From Halomicrobium katesii DSM 19301 (lineage in GTDB: Archaea > Halobacteriota > Halobacteria > Halobacteriales > Haloarculaceae), in the NCBI RefSeq assembly GCF_000379085.1, contig NZ_KB905378.1, positions 753,761-817,760 on the forward strand: a stretch of DNA of 64,000 bases, written 5' to 3'. A program made the position numbers and the translations under genes. Shown here piece by piece: positions 45,651-54,728 of the stretch (positions are counted from its first letter, which is position 1; each line of letters starts with the position of its first letter). A model generated the notes under the pieces. The model was not told the origin of the DNA, did no database searches, and saw only the letters and a program-made list of their open reading frames with translations.

Positions 45651-47306
45651 ATGTTCGAGTTCGAACTCCCCGACCTCGGGGAAGGCGTCGCCGAGGGGGA
45701 GATCCTCGCGTGGCACGTCGAGCCGGGCGACCGCGTCGAAGAGGATCAGGTACTCGCGGAGGTAGAGACCGACAAGGCCGCCGTCGACGTGCCCTCGCCG
45801 GTCGCTGGCGTCGTCCGCGAACTGCACTACGAGCCCGGCGATATGGTCGAGACCGGTGCCGTCGTCGTGTCGATCGCGACGGACGAGGCCGACGACGGGA
45901 CAGACGGGGAAGCGGCGGCGACGGCGGCCGACGAGCCGTCGGACAGCGAGCCGTCAGCCACGGGCGGGCGCGTGTTCGCGCCGCCGAACGTCCGTCGGCT
46001 CGCCCGCGAACTGGGCGTCGAGATCACTGCCGTCGACGGCAGCGGCCCGAGCGGCCGGGTCACCGAGAGCGACGTGCGAGCGGCCGGCGAAGACGCGGCG
46101 TCCGCGGACGACGCAGGGATCGAATCCGCCGTCAGCCGCGTCGACGACGGTGACGGCGGCGACGGCGTGAAGTCGGCCGTCAGCCGTGTCGACGACGGTG
46201 ACGGCAGCGGCGTGAAGTCGGCCGTCAGACGGGTCGACGACGGCGACGAGGCCGACGACGAGCCAGCCGTGAAGTCGGCCGTTTCCGCGGTCGGCAGCGA
46301 CGCCGAGCGGGACCGCACGCTCGCGACACCGGCGACCCGCACGCTCGCGAGCGACCTCGGGGTCGACATCGACGCCGTCCCGACCGACGAGAGCCGCGAC
46401 GGCGAGCCCTACGTCGACGAGGCGGCGGTCCGGGCCTTCGCCGCGTCGGCCGACGAGACCGAGCGAGAGCGAGCCGCTGGGTCCACGGGACGGGACGGGG
46501 AGCCGTCGACCGCGGACGGTGCGAGCGGTGAAGCCGCGAGCGCCGAGGGCCACCGCCGCGAACCGTACCAGGGAGTCCGGCGGACGATCGGCCAGCGGAT
46601 GGCCGAGTCCCGCCGGGAGATCCCACACGCGACCCACCACGACCGGGCCGTCGCCGAGGGACTGGTCGACGCCCGCGAGCGCCTCGAACCGCTGGCCGAG
46701 GAGCGCGGCGTGGACCTGACCTACACCCCGCTGCTGCTGAAGTGCGTGGCCGCGGCGCTCCGGGAGCATCCGATCCTGAACAGCGAACTCGACGCGGAAG
46801 CCGAGGAGATCGTCTACCACGACCGAGTCGACCTCGGCGTCGCCGCGGCGACCGACCACGGGCTCGTCGTCCCCGTCGTCGAGCGCGTCGACGAGAAGGG
46901 ACTGCTGGCCATCGCCCGCGAGGTAAACGACCTCGTCGCCCGCGCACGCGACCGCGACCTCGCCCGCGAGGAGATGCAGGGCGGGACCTTCACCGTCACC
47001 AACTTCGGCGCGATCGGCGGCGAGTACGCCGATCCGATCATCAACGCACCCCAGACGGCGATTCTCGGAACGGGCGCGCTGAAGCAGCGGCCGGTCGCAG
47101 AGGACGGGGAGACGCGAGCACAGCGAGGGTCTCCGAACGGCGAGCGGGGACCACAGCGACCCGCGAGCGGCGAGGTCGTCGCGAAGCCGACCCTGCCGCT
47201 GTCGCTCGCGATCGACCACCGCGTGATCGACGGGGCCGACGCCGCCCGCTTCGTCAACACGCTCAAGGAGTACCTCGCCGAGCCCAGTCTGCTGTTGCTG
47301 GAGTGA
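45651..47306 (+). CDS. pdhC: 2-oxo acid dehydrogenase E2 (dihydrolipoyl acyltransferase)
   Basis: This 551-residue protein starts at the ATG at 45651. The lipoyl domain at 1-78 carries Lys42 in ETDKAAVD. A peripheral subunit-binding domain follows (FAPPNVRRLARELGVEITAV). A linker has three copies of a (V/A)(K/E)SAVSRVDDGD-type repeat, and a second subunit-binding-like domain begins ATPATRTLASDLGVDIDAV. The catalytic domain runs from about 305, with IDHRVIDGADAARF as the active-site His motif. Residues about 488-508 (bases 47112-47174) look like an in-frame insertion between EDGE and VVAKPTLPLSLAID. The two binding domains, the repeats and the insertion make it longer than usual. E3 is not in the window. 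Confidence 0.93.
   Translation: MFEFELPDLGEGVAEGEILAWHVEPGDRVEEDQVLAEVETDKAAVDVPSPVAGVVRELHYEPGDMVETGAVVVSIATDEADDGTDGEAAATAADEPSDSEPSATGGRVFAPPNVRRLARELGVEITAVDGSGPSGRVTESDVRAAGEDAASADDAGIESAVSRVDDGDGGDGVKSAVSRVDDGDGSGVKSAVRRVDDGDEADDEPAVKSAVSAVGSDAERDRTLATPATRTLASDLGVDIDAVPTDESRDGEPYVDEAAVRAFAASADETERERAAGSTGRDGEPSTADGASGEAASAEGHRREPYQGVRRTIGQRMAESRREIPHATHHDRAVAEGLVDARERLEPLAEERGVDLTYTPLLLKCVAAALREHPILNSELDAEAEEIVYHDRVDLGVAAATDHGLVVPVVERVDEKGLLAIAREVNDLVARARDRDLAREEMQGGTFTVTNFGAIGGEYADPIINAPQTAILGTGALKQRPVAEDGETRAQRGSPNGERGPQRPASGEVVAKPTLPLSLAIDHRVIDGADAARFVNTLKEYLAEPSLLLLE
46510..46550 (+). repeat. GC-rich coding insertion motif in pdhC
   Basis: The DNA CCGCGGACGGTGCGAGCGG continues GTGAAGCCGCGAGCGCCGAG and closely matches leuS 54143-54183 (about 36 of 41 bases), although the proteins are unrelated. 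It encodes DGASGEAASAEG in a linker before the catalytic domain. Confidence 0.6.
47112..47174 (+). repeat. 63-bp in-frame insertion in pdhC catalytic domain
   Basis: It encodes 21 extra residues (TRAQRGSPNGERGPQRPASG plus E) between EDGE and VVAKPTL, and it starts and ends next to a GAG codon as if that codon had been duplicated. The text (GCGAGCGGGGACC, CCGCGAGCGGCGAG) resembles the leuS and pdhC linker motif. The same insertion is present in the fragment copy at 49022-49204. Confidence 0.55.
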
Positions 47307-47558
47307 AGACAATTCGATCGGCGGACTCTCTCAGAGTCTCTGTCTGCTCGCGCGCATTTCGAGTCTTCGAGAGATGGAACCTTCGCAAACGTAGACCTCA
47401 AGACGAGATACGACGCATCTCTTCGATATAACATCAACAAGAGTATCGACTTTAGCTGGTAAATAGAGCGATAAATCGCTATTTTTTATTATTTGTCGTA
47501 TTACATGCTGGGAACAGAATAATCGGAAATAGTTTTTATAGATCGAGAATAATAAAAT

Positions 47559-48890
47559 ATGGGCAGACAGACAAAGAAGTCATCACAAATACGTATGAGA
47601 GAATTCGCTACCACCCGCCGTGAGATGATTTACAGCGGGTGCTCGTTGACTGGAGCCCTTCTCGGAACAGAAACTGTATCGTCTGCCCCGGGAAGCGATG
47701 AGTGGCAGGAGTTCGGTTTCGATACAGCTAACAGCGGTAACGGCCGGGAGAACCGAGGGCCGTCTACGGACATCGGAACCAGTTGGTCGTTCCAAACAGA
47801 CGACCAGATCACGTCGTCTCCCGCGGTCGTCGACGGGACCGTCTTCGTCGGCAGTCACGACGGAGCCCTCTACGCATTCGATGAGACAGACGGGACACTC
47901 GTTTGGCAGTTCGAAATGACCGAGCGCGTCCTCTCTTCGCCAGCCGTCGTCGACGGAACTGTCTTCGTCGGTAGCAACGGTCCAGACCGCGCCGTGTACG
48001 CCCTCGATGCGGAGACGGGCGACGAGGTGTGGAACTACGAGGCGTCGAACTGGATTACAGCGTCGCCGACGGTGGTCGACGGTCACGTCTACGTCGTCGA
48101 CGACAACCAATGGGTGTACGCAATCGACGCTGCCGACGGATCGGAGCGATGGACCTTCACCGGGACCGATTCGGTCCCACCACCACTCAAGACTGCCGGC
48201 GTGGCTGTCGCCAACGAGACGGTGTACTTCGGCAGTCGGGACAGCACCGTGTACGCACTCGACGCGAACGATGGAACAGAACGGTGGTCGTCGTCGACCG
48301 ACGGTCAGATCGGGTCGCCGCCAGCCGTTGTAGATGGGTCGGTGTACGTGGGCAGCGACGACAATCACGTGTATGCCTTCGACGCCGAAGACGGACGTGA
48401 GCGCTGGCGATACGAAACCGGCTACTGGGTGGAAGCGTCACCTGCCGTCGTCGATGGAACGGTGTACGTCGGCAGCTTCGACGGAACGCTGTACGCCCTC
48501 TCGGCTGCCGACGGAACTGTCGAGTGGACGCGAAACGTCGGTGACGAGCTGGAATCGTCGCCGGCTGTGGTCGATGGCACGGTCTTCGTCGGCTCCGACG
48601 ACACGAAACTCCACGCGATTGACGCCGAGAACGGAACCCATCGCTGGGCGTTCCGAACCGGCGGACGCGTCGAGTCTTCCCCCGCAGTAGTAAACGAACG
48701 GGTCTATGTCGGAAGCAACGACGGAAACGTCTACGCGCTCAGTAGCGATGCACGGTCTGACTCGTCGATACCGGAACTGTCGATGCGAAATCTGGGGATC
48801 GCTTCGGCCGCTGGCCTGCTCGGCGTGGGGTACCTCCTGCGTAGTCTAAAAACGGATACCGCTGAGACTGACACCAGCAACAGCGAGTAG
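47559..48890 (+). CDS. Exported PQQ-repeat beta-propeller protein
   Basis: This 443-residue protein starts at the ATG at 47559, about 25 nt after a TTTTTATAG box (leaderless). The Tat-type signal is TTRREMIYSGCSLTGALLG. About eight repeats follow, each with (S/A)SPAVVDGTV(F/Y)VGS-x-D-G-x-(L/V)YA(L/F)D-x-x-(D/T)G-x-x-x-W, the PQQ-like WD-type blade. A C-terminal TM (LGIASAAGLLGVGYLLRSL) anchors it on the outside face. Such proteins may serve as scaffolds; true PQQ binding is not implied. It sits where an E3 gene would be expected after pdhC and is followed by a palindromic element. Confidence 0.88.
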   Translation: MGRQTKKSSQIRMREFATTRREMIYSGCSLTGALLGTETVSSAPGSDEWQEFGFDTANSGNGRENRGPSTDIGTSWSFQTDDQITSSPAVVDGTVFVGSHDGALYAFDETDGTLVWQFEMTERVLSSPAVVDGTVFVGSNGPDRAVYALDAETGDEVWNYEASNWITASPTVVDGHVYVVDDNQWVYAIDAADGSERWTFTGTDSVPPPLKTAGVAVANETVYFGSRDSTVYALDANDGTERWSSSTDGQIGSPPAVVDGSVYVGSDDNHVYAFDAEDGRERWRYETGYWVEASPAVVDGTVYVGSFDGTLYALSAADGTVEWTRNVGDELESSPAVVDGTVFVGSDDTKLHAIDAENGTHRWAFRTGGRVESSPAVVNERVYVGSNDGNVYALSSDARSDSSIPELSMRNLGIASAAGLLGVGYLLRSLKTDTAETDTSNSE

Positions 48891-48928
48891 ACAGGGATCG
48901 ACGTCGTCGAAGCTTGCTGGCTGGACTA

Positions 48929-49008
48929 ATACTACCGGCTGTAAATCTGTCACAGATTTCGCCACCCCGGGGTGGCGAATATCTGAACGAAGTTACAGCC
49001 GGCAGTAT
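48929..49008. repeat. 80-bp ATAC...GTAT palindromic element (copy 3)
   Basis: It starts ATACTACCGGCTGTAA and ends TTACAGCCGGCAGTAT; arms pair over 15 of 16. The central stem TTCGCCACCCC pairs perfectly with GGGGTGGCGAA. It lies between the PQQ gene and the pdhC fragment. Confidence 0.75.
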
Positions 49009-49021
49009 AAATCAAGGGATA

Positions 49022-49204
49022 CCGATCATCAACGTCCGACAAACCGCCATTCTCGGAACGGGCGCGCTGAAAGAGCGGCCGGTCGCAGAGGACGGGGAGA
49101 CGCGAGCACAGCGAGGGTCTCCGAACGGTGAGCGGGGAGCACAGCGACCCGCGAGCGGCGAAGTCGTCGCGAGGGCGACCCTCCCGCTGTCGCTTGCGAT
49201 CGAC
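49022..49204 (+). pseudogene. Fragment copy of the pdhC 3' region
   Basis: These 183 bases align without gaps to 47034-47216 of pdhC (about 90 percent identical by eye), from PIIN to LSLAID, including the 63-bp in-frame insertion. The frame lacks a lipoyl domain, a start and the DHR active site, so it cannot be a functional E2. The reading continues into unrelated sequence up to the TGA at 49276. It is a duplicated remnant; selection on it is unlikely. Confidence 0.85.
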
Positions 49205-49318
49205 CTCAGCACGACGAGTCAACATGCGCTGTCGGGCGAACTGACGGTCGAGGACGCCCCGGCACCCGACGACTGATTGACCCGAAGACATTCCTCGGTG
49301 ACACCCCACGGACCGACA

Positions 49319-50080
49319 ATGACAGTGTCCCCGGCAATCGCCACGGACGGACTGAGCAAGCGGTACGGCTCGACGACGGCCGTCGCCGACCTCGATCTGA
49401 CGGTCCCCTCCGGCGTCGTGTACGGCTTTCTCGGGCCCAACGGCGCGGGCAAGACGACGACGATGCGGATGCTGACCGGACTGGTCGAACCGAGCGAGGG
49501 GGCGGCCACGGTCGCTGGCGTCCCGAGCGACGACCGCCGACAGCTCGTCGACCGGATCGGTCTGTTACCCGAAGAGCCGCCGCTGTACGAGGAACTGACC
49601 GGGCGGGAACAGCTGGAGTTCGCGGCCGACCTCCGTCGCGTTCCCTTCGAGCAGATCGCCGACCGGGCGCTGGGGCTGTGCGACCGACTGGGGCTGGGCG
49701 AGGACCTCGATCGCCGCGTCGACGGCTACTCGAAGGGGATGCGCCAGAAGACCGCCTTCGTCCAGGCCGTCCAGCACGATCCGAGCGTCGTCTTCCTCGA
49801 CGAGCCCACCTCCGGGCTCGACCCCCGCGCGGCCAAGACCCTGCGGGAGCTGATCGTCGAGCTCGCGGCCGACGACACCACCGTCTTCCTCTCGACGCAC
49901 ATCCTCCCGGTCGTCGAGGAGATCGCCGATCGGGTGGGCGTCCTCCACGACGGCCGCCTCGTCGCTGAGGGACCGCCGGGAGAGCTGATCGGATCGGTCG
50001 AGGCGGAGGGGGGCGCGGACCTCGAAGACGCCTTCCTCGCGCTGACCGGCGACGCCAGCGAGGCCTATGCGACGGAGTGA
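49319..50080 (+). CDS. ABC transporter ATP-binding protein
   Basis: This 253-residue protein starts at the ATG at 49319 (MTVSPAIATDGLSKRYGSTT); an upstream TTG at 49277 is less likely. Walker A is GPNGAGKTT, the Q-loop region is GLLPEEPPLYEELTG, the signature is YSKGMRQK (the usual SGGM/Q variant seen in ABC-2 exporters), Walker B is VVFLDEPTSGLD and the H-loop is LSTHIL. It overlaps the permease gene by 14 bases, so they form one operon and one transporter. Confidence 0.92.
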   Translation: MTVSPAIATDGLSKRYGSTTAVADLDLTVPSGVVYGFLGPNGAGKTTTMRMLTGLVEPSEGAATVAGVPSDDRRQLVDRIGLLPEEPPLYEELTGREQLEFAADLRRVPFEQIADRALGLCDRLGLGEDLDRRVDGYSKGMRQKTAFVQAVQHDPSVVFLDEPTSGLDPRAAKTLRELIVELAADDTTVFLSTHILPVVEEIADRVGVLHDGRLVAEGPPGELIGSVEAEGGADLEDAFLALTGDASEAYATE

Positions 50081-51656
50081 CCTGCGGGACGGTGCGGTGC
50101 TCGCACGCACCGAACTGCGGGCGCAGGTGCGCCGAATCGCGGGCAACCGCCGCCAGCTGATCGGCGTCGTCGTCGGACTGCTCTCCTTTGGCCTGTTCTT
50201 CCCGCTGACCTTCCTGTCGCAGGTGCTCACCTTCGCCGAGGGGCTCGCAAGCGGGGCTCCGCCGCTGGCTCGCTTCGGGACGGTCCTCGTGAGTGTCCTC
50301 ACAGTCGGAGTGTACTTCGGGGCCGCGACGGCGATCAACCAGACCCGCGTGGGGGCGATCGGCCCGCTCGTGCGCACGTCGATCCCGCCGGAGGGGGTCG
50401 TCATCGGACGATTCGCCAGCGAGACCCTCCAGGCGACGGCCTTCGCCGTCGTTCCGGGGGTCGTCCTGCTGGTCATGGTGGCGGCCGGCGCTGGGACGCC
50501 CCTGCCCGCGCTGCTCGTGCTCGCCGCCAGCCTCCCGCTGCTGGTGGCCGGTCTCGTCGCCGGGCGGACGATCGGCGCGACGGTCCGCTATCTCGGACTG
50601 CTCTCGCGACTCTCGGCGTGGGGGAAAGCGGTCGTCCTCGTCGTCCTCGCCGGCACCGCCTTCCTCGGACTCCAGACGGCCATCCCGGCGGTGATGGGCG
50701 ACGACGGCGCGCCGTCGCTGTCGGCGCTGCTCCCCGGACAGCCGCTCCAGGCCTACGCCAGCGTCGTCGCCGCACCGCTGGGCGCGACACCGCGACCGCT
50801 GGGCGTGGCAGTGGCCGCGGTGGTGCTGGCCGCGGTTCCGGTCGGGCTGGCGGCGGCGCTGCGCATCGAGAGCGCGCTGCTGTTCGACGACCGCGGCGAC
50901 CAGTCGGGCGACCAGCGGACGACGAGCCGATCGGTGCCCCGCGTGCTCGCGGCGACGCCCGCGACGCGCATCGCCTGGCGATACCTCCTGCGGACGCGCC
51001 GGAATCCGAAGCTCGTCTCGCACCTCTCGATGGTGCTGTTCGGCGCGCTCGCCTTCGCGGGGAGCCTCGTCAGCCAGCCGGAGCTGCTGATGGACCTGGG
51101 GCCCGGGGCCGCCGTCGTCGCCGGGAGCGTCCTCGCGGGCGCGACCTTCTGCCTGAATCCGATGGGCGACGACCGCGAGCAGCTCCCGCTGTTGCTGACG
51201 AGCACGGCCTCGACGAGACACCTCCTGCGGGGTCGAGTGGTGGGCGGACTGGTCGTCGGCGGGACCGTCGCAGTCGGCGTCGGGCTCCCGCTGGGGCTCG
51301 TGAGCGATCCGCCCTTGCGCGTGCTCGGACGGACGCTCCTGACACCCGTCGTCCTGCTGGCGGCGGCCGGCACGGCGCTCGGCGTCGGGGCCGTCGTCCC
51401 GAAGTTCGAGCGCAGCGAGTACATGAACGTCGAGCGCGCCCATCCGTCGACGCTGGGGACGCTCACGTACTTCTTCGGGACGCTGGTGGTGGTGGGCATC
51501 GGCCTCGCGCTCGTCTGGCTCTCGGTCGACGGGGGCAGTGGCCCGCTGCTGGTCGGGGCCTGGATCGTCTATCTGGCCGTCCTCGCGACGACCGGCGTCG
51601 GCGGCTATCGCTACGCCGTCGGGACGTTCGATCGCCTGACGATGGACGACGTCTAG
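50067..51656 (+). CDS. ABC-2-type permease
   Basis: This 529-residue protein starts at the ATG at 50067, inside the end of the ATPase gene. About 12 hydrophobic segments in two halves are seen, with a central cytoplasmic loop (LLFDDRGDQSGDQRTTSRSVPR). An N-terminal LARTELRAQVRRIAGNRRQ amphipathic helix precedes the first TM, typical of ABC-2 exporters. The cargo is unknown; drug, ion or lipid export is possible. Confidence 0.85.
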   Translation: MRRSDLRDGAVLARTELRAQVRRIAGNRRQLIGVVVGLLSFGLFFPLTFLSQVLTFAEGLASGAPPLARFGTVLVSVLTVGVYFGAATAINQTRVGAIGPLVRTSIPPEGVVIGRFASETLQATAFAVVPGVVLLVMVAAGAGTPLPALLVLAASLPLLVAGLVAGRTIGATVRYLGLLSRLSAWGKAVVLVVLAGTAFLGLQTAIPAVMGDDGAPSLSALLPGQPLQAYASVVAAPLGATPRPLGVAVAAVVLAAVPVGLAAALRIESALLFDDRGDQSGDQRTTSRSVPRVLAATPATRIAWRYLLRTRRNPKLVSHLSMVLFGALAFAGSLVSQPELLMDLGPGAAVVAGSVLAGATFCLNPMGDDREQLPLLLTSTASTRHLLRGRVVGGLVVGGTVAVGVGLPLGLVSDPPLRVLGRTLLTPVVLLAAAGTALGVGAVVPKFERSEYMNVERAHPSTLGTLTYFFGTLVVVGIGLALVWLSVDGGSGPLLVGAWIVYLAVLATTGVGGYRYAVGTFDRLTMDDV

Positions 51657-51879
51657 TCGCCGGACGGCCCCGACTCGTCGGTGGCGTCGCCGGGACGGTC
51701 GTAGGCACTCCGATGGGCGAGTAGAGTCGCGCCACCGTTCGGTCGTCGGGCCGAGCGAGGGTAAGTGCGGGAGTCGTCACAGCGGACGTGACAGCGAATG
51801 GAGACGGCGACGCTGGGACCACGCGCGGGCGAACCAGCTACTCATTTAGTCCCCGGGACTCATGGGGTCAACAAGAACG

Positions 51880-54648
51880 ATGTCAGACAGTTCGAGCGGG
51901 TACGATCCGAGCGCGATCGAACCCAAGTGGCAGGCCGAGTGGGACGACGCCGAGGTGTTCCGGACCCCCGACAGCGCCGAGGACGTGGAGTACGTCCTGG
52001 CGATGTTCCCCTACACCTCCGGCAACCTCCACATGGGACACGTCCGCAACTACACGATCACGGACGCCTACTCCCGGTACAGGCGCATGCAGGGCGAGGA
52101 CGTGCTCCACCCGATGGGGTGGGACTCGTTCGGACTGCCCGCCGAGAACGCCGCAGAAGAGCGGGACACGAGCCCCGAGGAGTGGACCCGCAAGTGCATC
52201 GAGTCGATGAAGGCCCAGATGAGCGAGATGGGCTTTGGCTACGACTGGGACCGGGAGGTCACGACCTGCGATCCGGAGTACTACCGGTGGAACCAGTGGC
52301 TGTTCAAGCGCTTCCACGAGGAGGGCCTCGTCGAGCGCAAGGGGTCGGAGGTCAACTGGTGTCCCTCCTGCGAGACGGTGCTGGCAGACGAGCAGGTCGA
52401 GGGCGAGGCAGAGCTGTGCTGGCGCTGTGACACGCCCGTCACCCAGCGCGACCTCGACCAGTGGTTCCTGACGATCACCGACTACGCCGACGAGCTGGTC
52501 GACGACATCGACGAGCTGGCGGGGTGGCCCGAGAGCGTGCGCGCGATGCAGCGAGACTGGATCGGCCGCCAGCACGGCGCGCGCGTCCCCTTCGAGGTGG
52601 AGGGGTACGGCGAGGTCGAGATCTTCACGACGCGGCTGGACACGATCCACGGGGCGACCTTCTTCGCGGTGGCTCCGGACAGCGAGATCGCACAGGATCT
52701 CGCAAAAGAGGACGAGGACGTGGCTCACTTCGTCGAGGAGGTCGCCGACCCCGACGGCGACGAGCCAAACGGCGTCGCCACCGACCTGACGGCGACCAAC
52801 CCCGCGACGGGCGAGGAGATCCCCGTCTTCGTCGCGGACTTCGTCCTCTCGGACGTGGGGACGGGCGCGCTGATGGCGGTGCCCGCCCACGACGAGCGCG
52901 ACCACGCCTTCGCCACGAAAAAGGACGTTCCGATCCGGCCGGTGATCCGCCCGGAGGACAGCGAGGACGACCAGCGGGAGTCCTCGGGACAGGCGAGCGG
53001 GGACCTCCCCGATGTCGAGGAGACTGCCTTCACCGAGGACGGCGTCGTCGACCACAGCGAGGTGCCCGCGGACGCGGCGGGGACCGGCGGCTCCGATCCG
53101 GCCGACTACGACGGTCTCGCGAGCGCCGACGCCCGGAGCGCGCTCGAAGACGACCTACCGGGTGCCGGTCACGACAAGCAGTACCGCCTGCGCGACTGGG
53201 GGATCTCCCGGCAGCGCTACTGGGGGACGCCGATCCCGATGGTCCACTGCGAGGAGTGTGGCGCGGTGCCGGTGCCCGACGAGGACCTCCCCGTCGAGCT
53301 CCCCGAGTTCGTCCAGACCACGGGGAACCCGCTGGACGAGGTCGACGAGTTCGTCCAGACGACCTGTCCCGACTGTGGCGGCCCCGCCGAACGCGAGACC
53401 GACACCATGGACACCTTCGTCGACTCCTCCTGGTACTTCCTGCGCTACACCTCGCCGGACCGCGAGGACGCCCCGTTCGACACCGCTCGCGCGAACGACT
53501 GGCTGCCGGTCGATCAGTACGTCGGCGGCATCGAACACGCCGTGATGCACCTGCTGTACGCTCGCTTCGTCACGAAGGCCATCTCGGATCTGGAGCTGCT
53601 CGATCACCGCGAACCGTTCCAGAACCTCGTCACGCAGGGGATGGTCCAGCTCGACGGCGAGAAGATGTCCAAGTCCAAGGGCAACGTCGTCTCCCCGCAG
53701 AACATCGTCGAGGAGTACGGGGCCGACACCGCGCGGCTGTTCATGATGCAGGCCGCCCGCCCCGAGCGGGACTTCGACTGGAAAGACGAGGGCGTCGAAT
53801 CGAGTCACCGCTTCCTGACGCGGCTGTACGACGCCGTCGAGGCCCACGTCGACTCCCCGCCCGCTGGCGAGGCCGGCGACGTGACCGACTACGTCCGCCG
53901 CGAGATCGATCGGGTCACCGCCATCGCCGACGAGAGCTACGAGCAGCTGACGTTCACCGAAGCGCTGCGCGAGACCAGGGAGTTGCTCTCCTTGCTGGAT
54001 CGCTACGCCGAGGCCACCGAGCCCCACGCCGAGACCGTCGAGGCAGCGCTGTCGACGATCGTTCGCCTGCTCGCGCCGGTCGCGCCCCACGTCACGGAGG
54101 AGCTGTGGTCGGAGCTCGGTCGCGCGGACGACCAGCGGGAGTCCGCGGAACGAGCGAGCGGTGAAACCGCGAGCGGCGAGGGCTTCGTCGCCGAGGCCGA
54201 GTGGCCGACCGCCGACGGCGATCTCGGCCGGCACCAGCTGGAGCGCCAGCTGGTCGAGGACACCCGCGAGGACGTGCGCCAGATCGTCGACGTGGCCGAC
54301 ATCGAGGACCCGAGCCACGTCGAGATCGCCGTCGCGCCCGAGTGGAAGTTCGAGGCCCACGCGATCGCTCGCGAGTTCGACGGCGACAACCTCGTCGGCG
54401 AGATCATGAGCGACGAGCGGTTCCGCGGCGAGGACGGCGCACCGGACTACGCGAAGGACCTGCAGGCGGAGCTGCAGACCCTGACCGAGACACTCGACGC
54501 CGCGACCGAGGCCGAGGTGCTCGCGCGCGCTCGCTGGCTGATCGCCGAGGAGTTCGACGCCGAGGTGACCGTGCGGGCCGGCGAGGACGCCGACGCCGAT
54601 CTGGTCCGGAAAGCCGAGCCGGGGCGGCCGGCGATCAACATCGAGTGA
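51880..54648 (+). CDS. leuS: Leucyl-tRNA synthetase
   Basis: This 922-residue protein starts at the ATG at 51880; an ATG at 51862 would add six residues. HIGH motif is HMGH at 51-54 (SGNLHMGHVRN), with KMSKS in GEKMSKSKGNVVSP. The CP1 editing domain contains TFFAVAPDSE and GTGALMAVPAHDERD, and two zinc-type CxxC sites occur (WCPSCETV, CWRCD and VHCEECGAV, CPDCGG). Bacterial-type architecture, as usual in haloarchaea. Two in-frame insertions (DDQRESSGQASGD near 366 and DDQRESAERASGETASGEG near 750) share one DNA motif. Confidence 0.95.
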   Translation: MSDSSSGYDPSAIEPKWQAEWDDAEVFRTPDSAEDVEYVLAMFPYTSGNLHMGHVRNYTITDAYSRYRRMQGEDVLHPMGWDSFGLPAENAAEERDTSPEEWTRKCIESMKAQMSEMGFGYDWDREVTTCDPEYYRWNQWLFKRFHEEGLVERKGSEVNWCPSCETVLADEQVEGEAELCWRCDTPVTQRDLDQWFLTITDYADELVDDIDELAGWPESVRAMQRDWIGRQHGARVPFEVEGYGEVEIFTTRLDTIHGATFFAVAPDSEIAQDLAKEDEDVAHFVEEVADPDGDEPNGVATDLTATNPATGEEIPVFVADFVLSDVGTGALMAVPAHDERDHAFATKKDVPIRPVIRPEDSEDDQRESSGQASGDLPDVEETAFTEDGVVDHSEVPADAAGTGGSDPADYDGLASADARSALEDDLPGAGHDKQYRLRDWGISRQRYWGTPIPMVHCEECGAVPVPDEDLPVELPEFVQTTGNPLDEVDEFVQTTCPDCGGPAERETDTMDTFVDSSWYFLRYTSPDREDAPFDTARANDWLPVDQYVGGIEHAVMHLLYARFVTKAISDLELLDHREPFQNLVTQGMVQLDGEKMSKSKGNVVSPQNIVEEYGADTARLFMMQAARPERDFDWKDEGVESSHRFLTRLYDAVEAHVDSPPAGEAGDVTDYVRREIDRVTAIADESYEQLTFTEALRETRELLSLLDRYAEATEPHAETVEAALSTIVRLLAPVAPHVTEELWSELGRADDQRESAERASGETASGEGFVAEAEWPTADGDLGRHQLERQLVEDTREDVRQIVDVADIEDPSHVEIAVAPEWKFEAHAIAREFDGDNLVGEIMSDERFRGEDGAPDYAKDLQAELQTLTETLDAATEAEVLARARWLIAEEFDAEVTVRAGEDADADLVRKAEPGRPAINIE
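52966..53002 (+). repeat. Coding insertion motif in leuS, copy 1
   Basis: GACGACCAGCGGGAGTCC and the following CGG-AC--GCGAGCGG match the second copy at 54127 nearly base for base. It encodes DDQRESSGQASG within the editing-domain insertion region, where haloarchaeal LeuRS varies in length. Confidence 0.6.
54127..54183 (+). repeat. Coding insertion motif in leuS, copy 2
   Basis: It shares its first half with copy 1 (52966-53002) and its second half, containing GCGGTGAAACCGC (a self-complementary stem), with pdhC 46510-46550. It encodes DDQRESAERASGETASGEG between the anticodon-binding helices. A palindromic, in-frame, hydrophilic insertion is the pattern of bacterial palindromic coding elements. 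Confidence 0.6.
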
Positions 54649-54728
54649 GCGATTCCGAACGGGGGCGTCGCTGGACGCGCGACCGTCGGGGATCCGCTTA
54701 AGTACTCGAACACACTAACGTATTAGGT

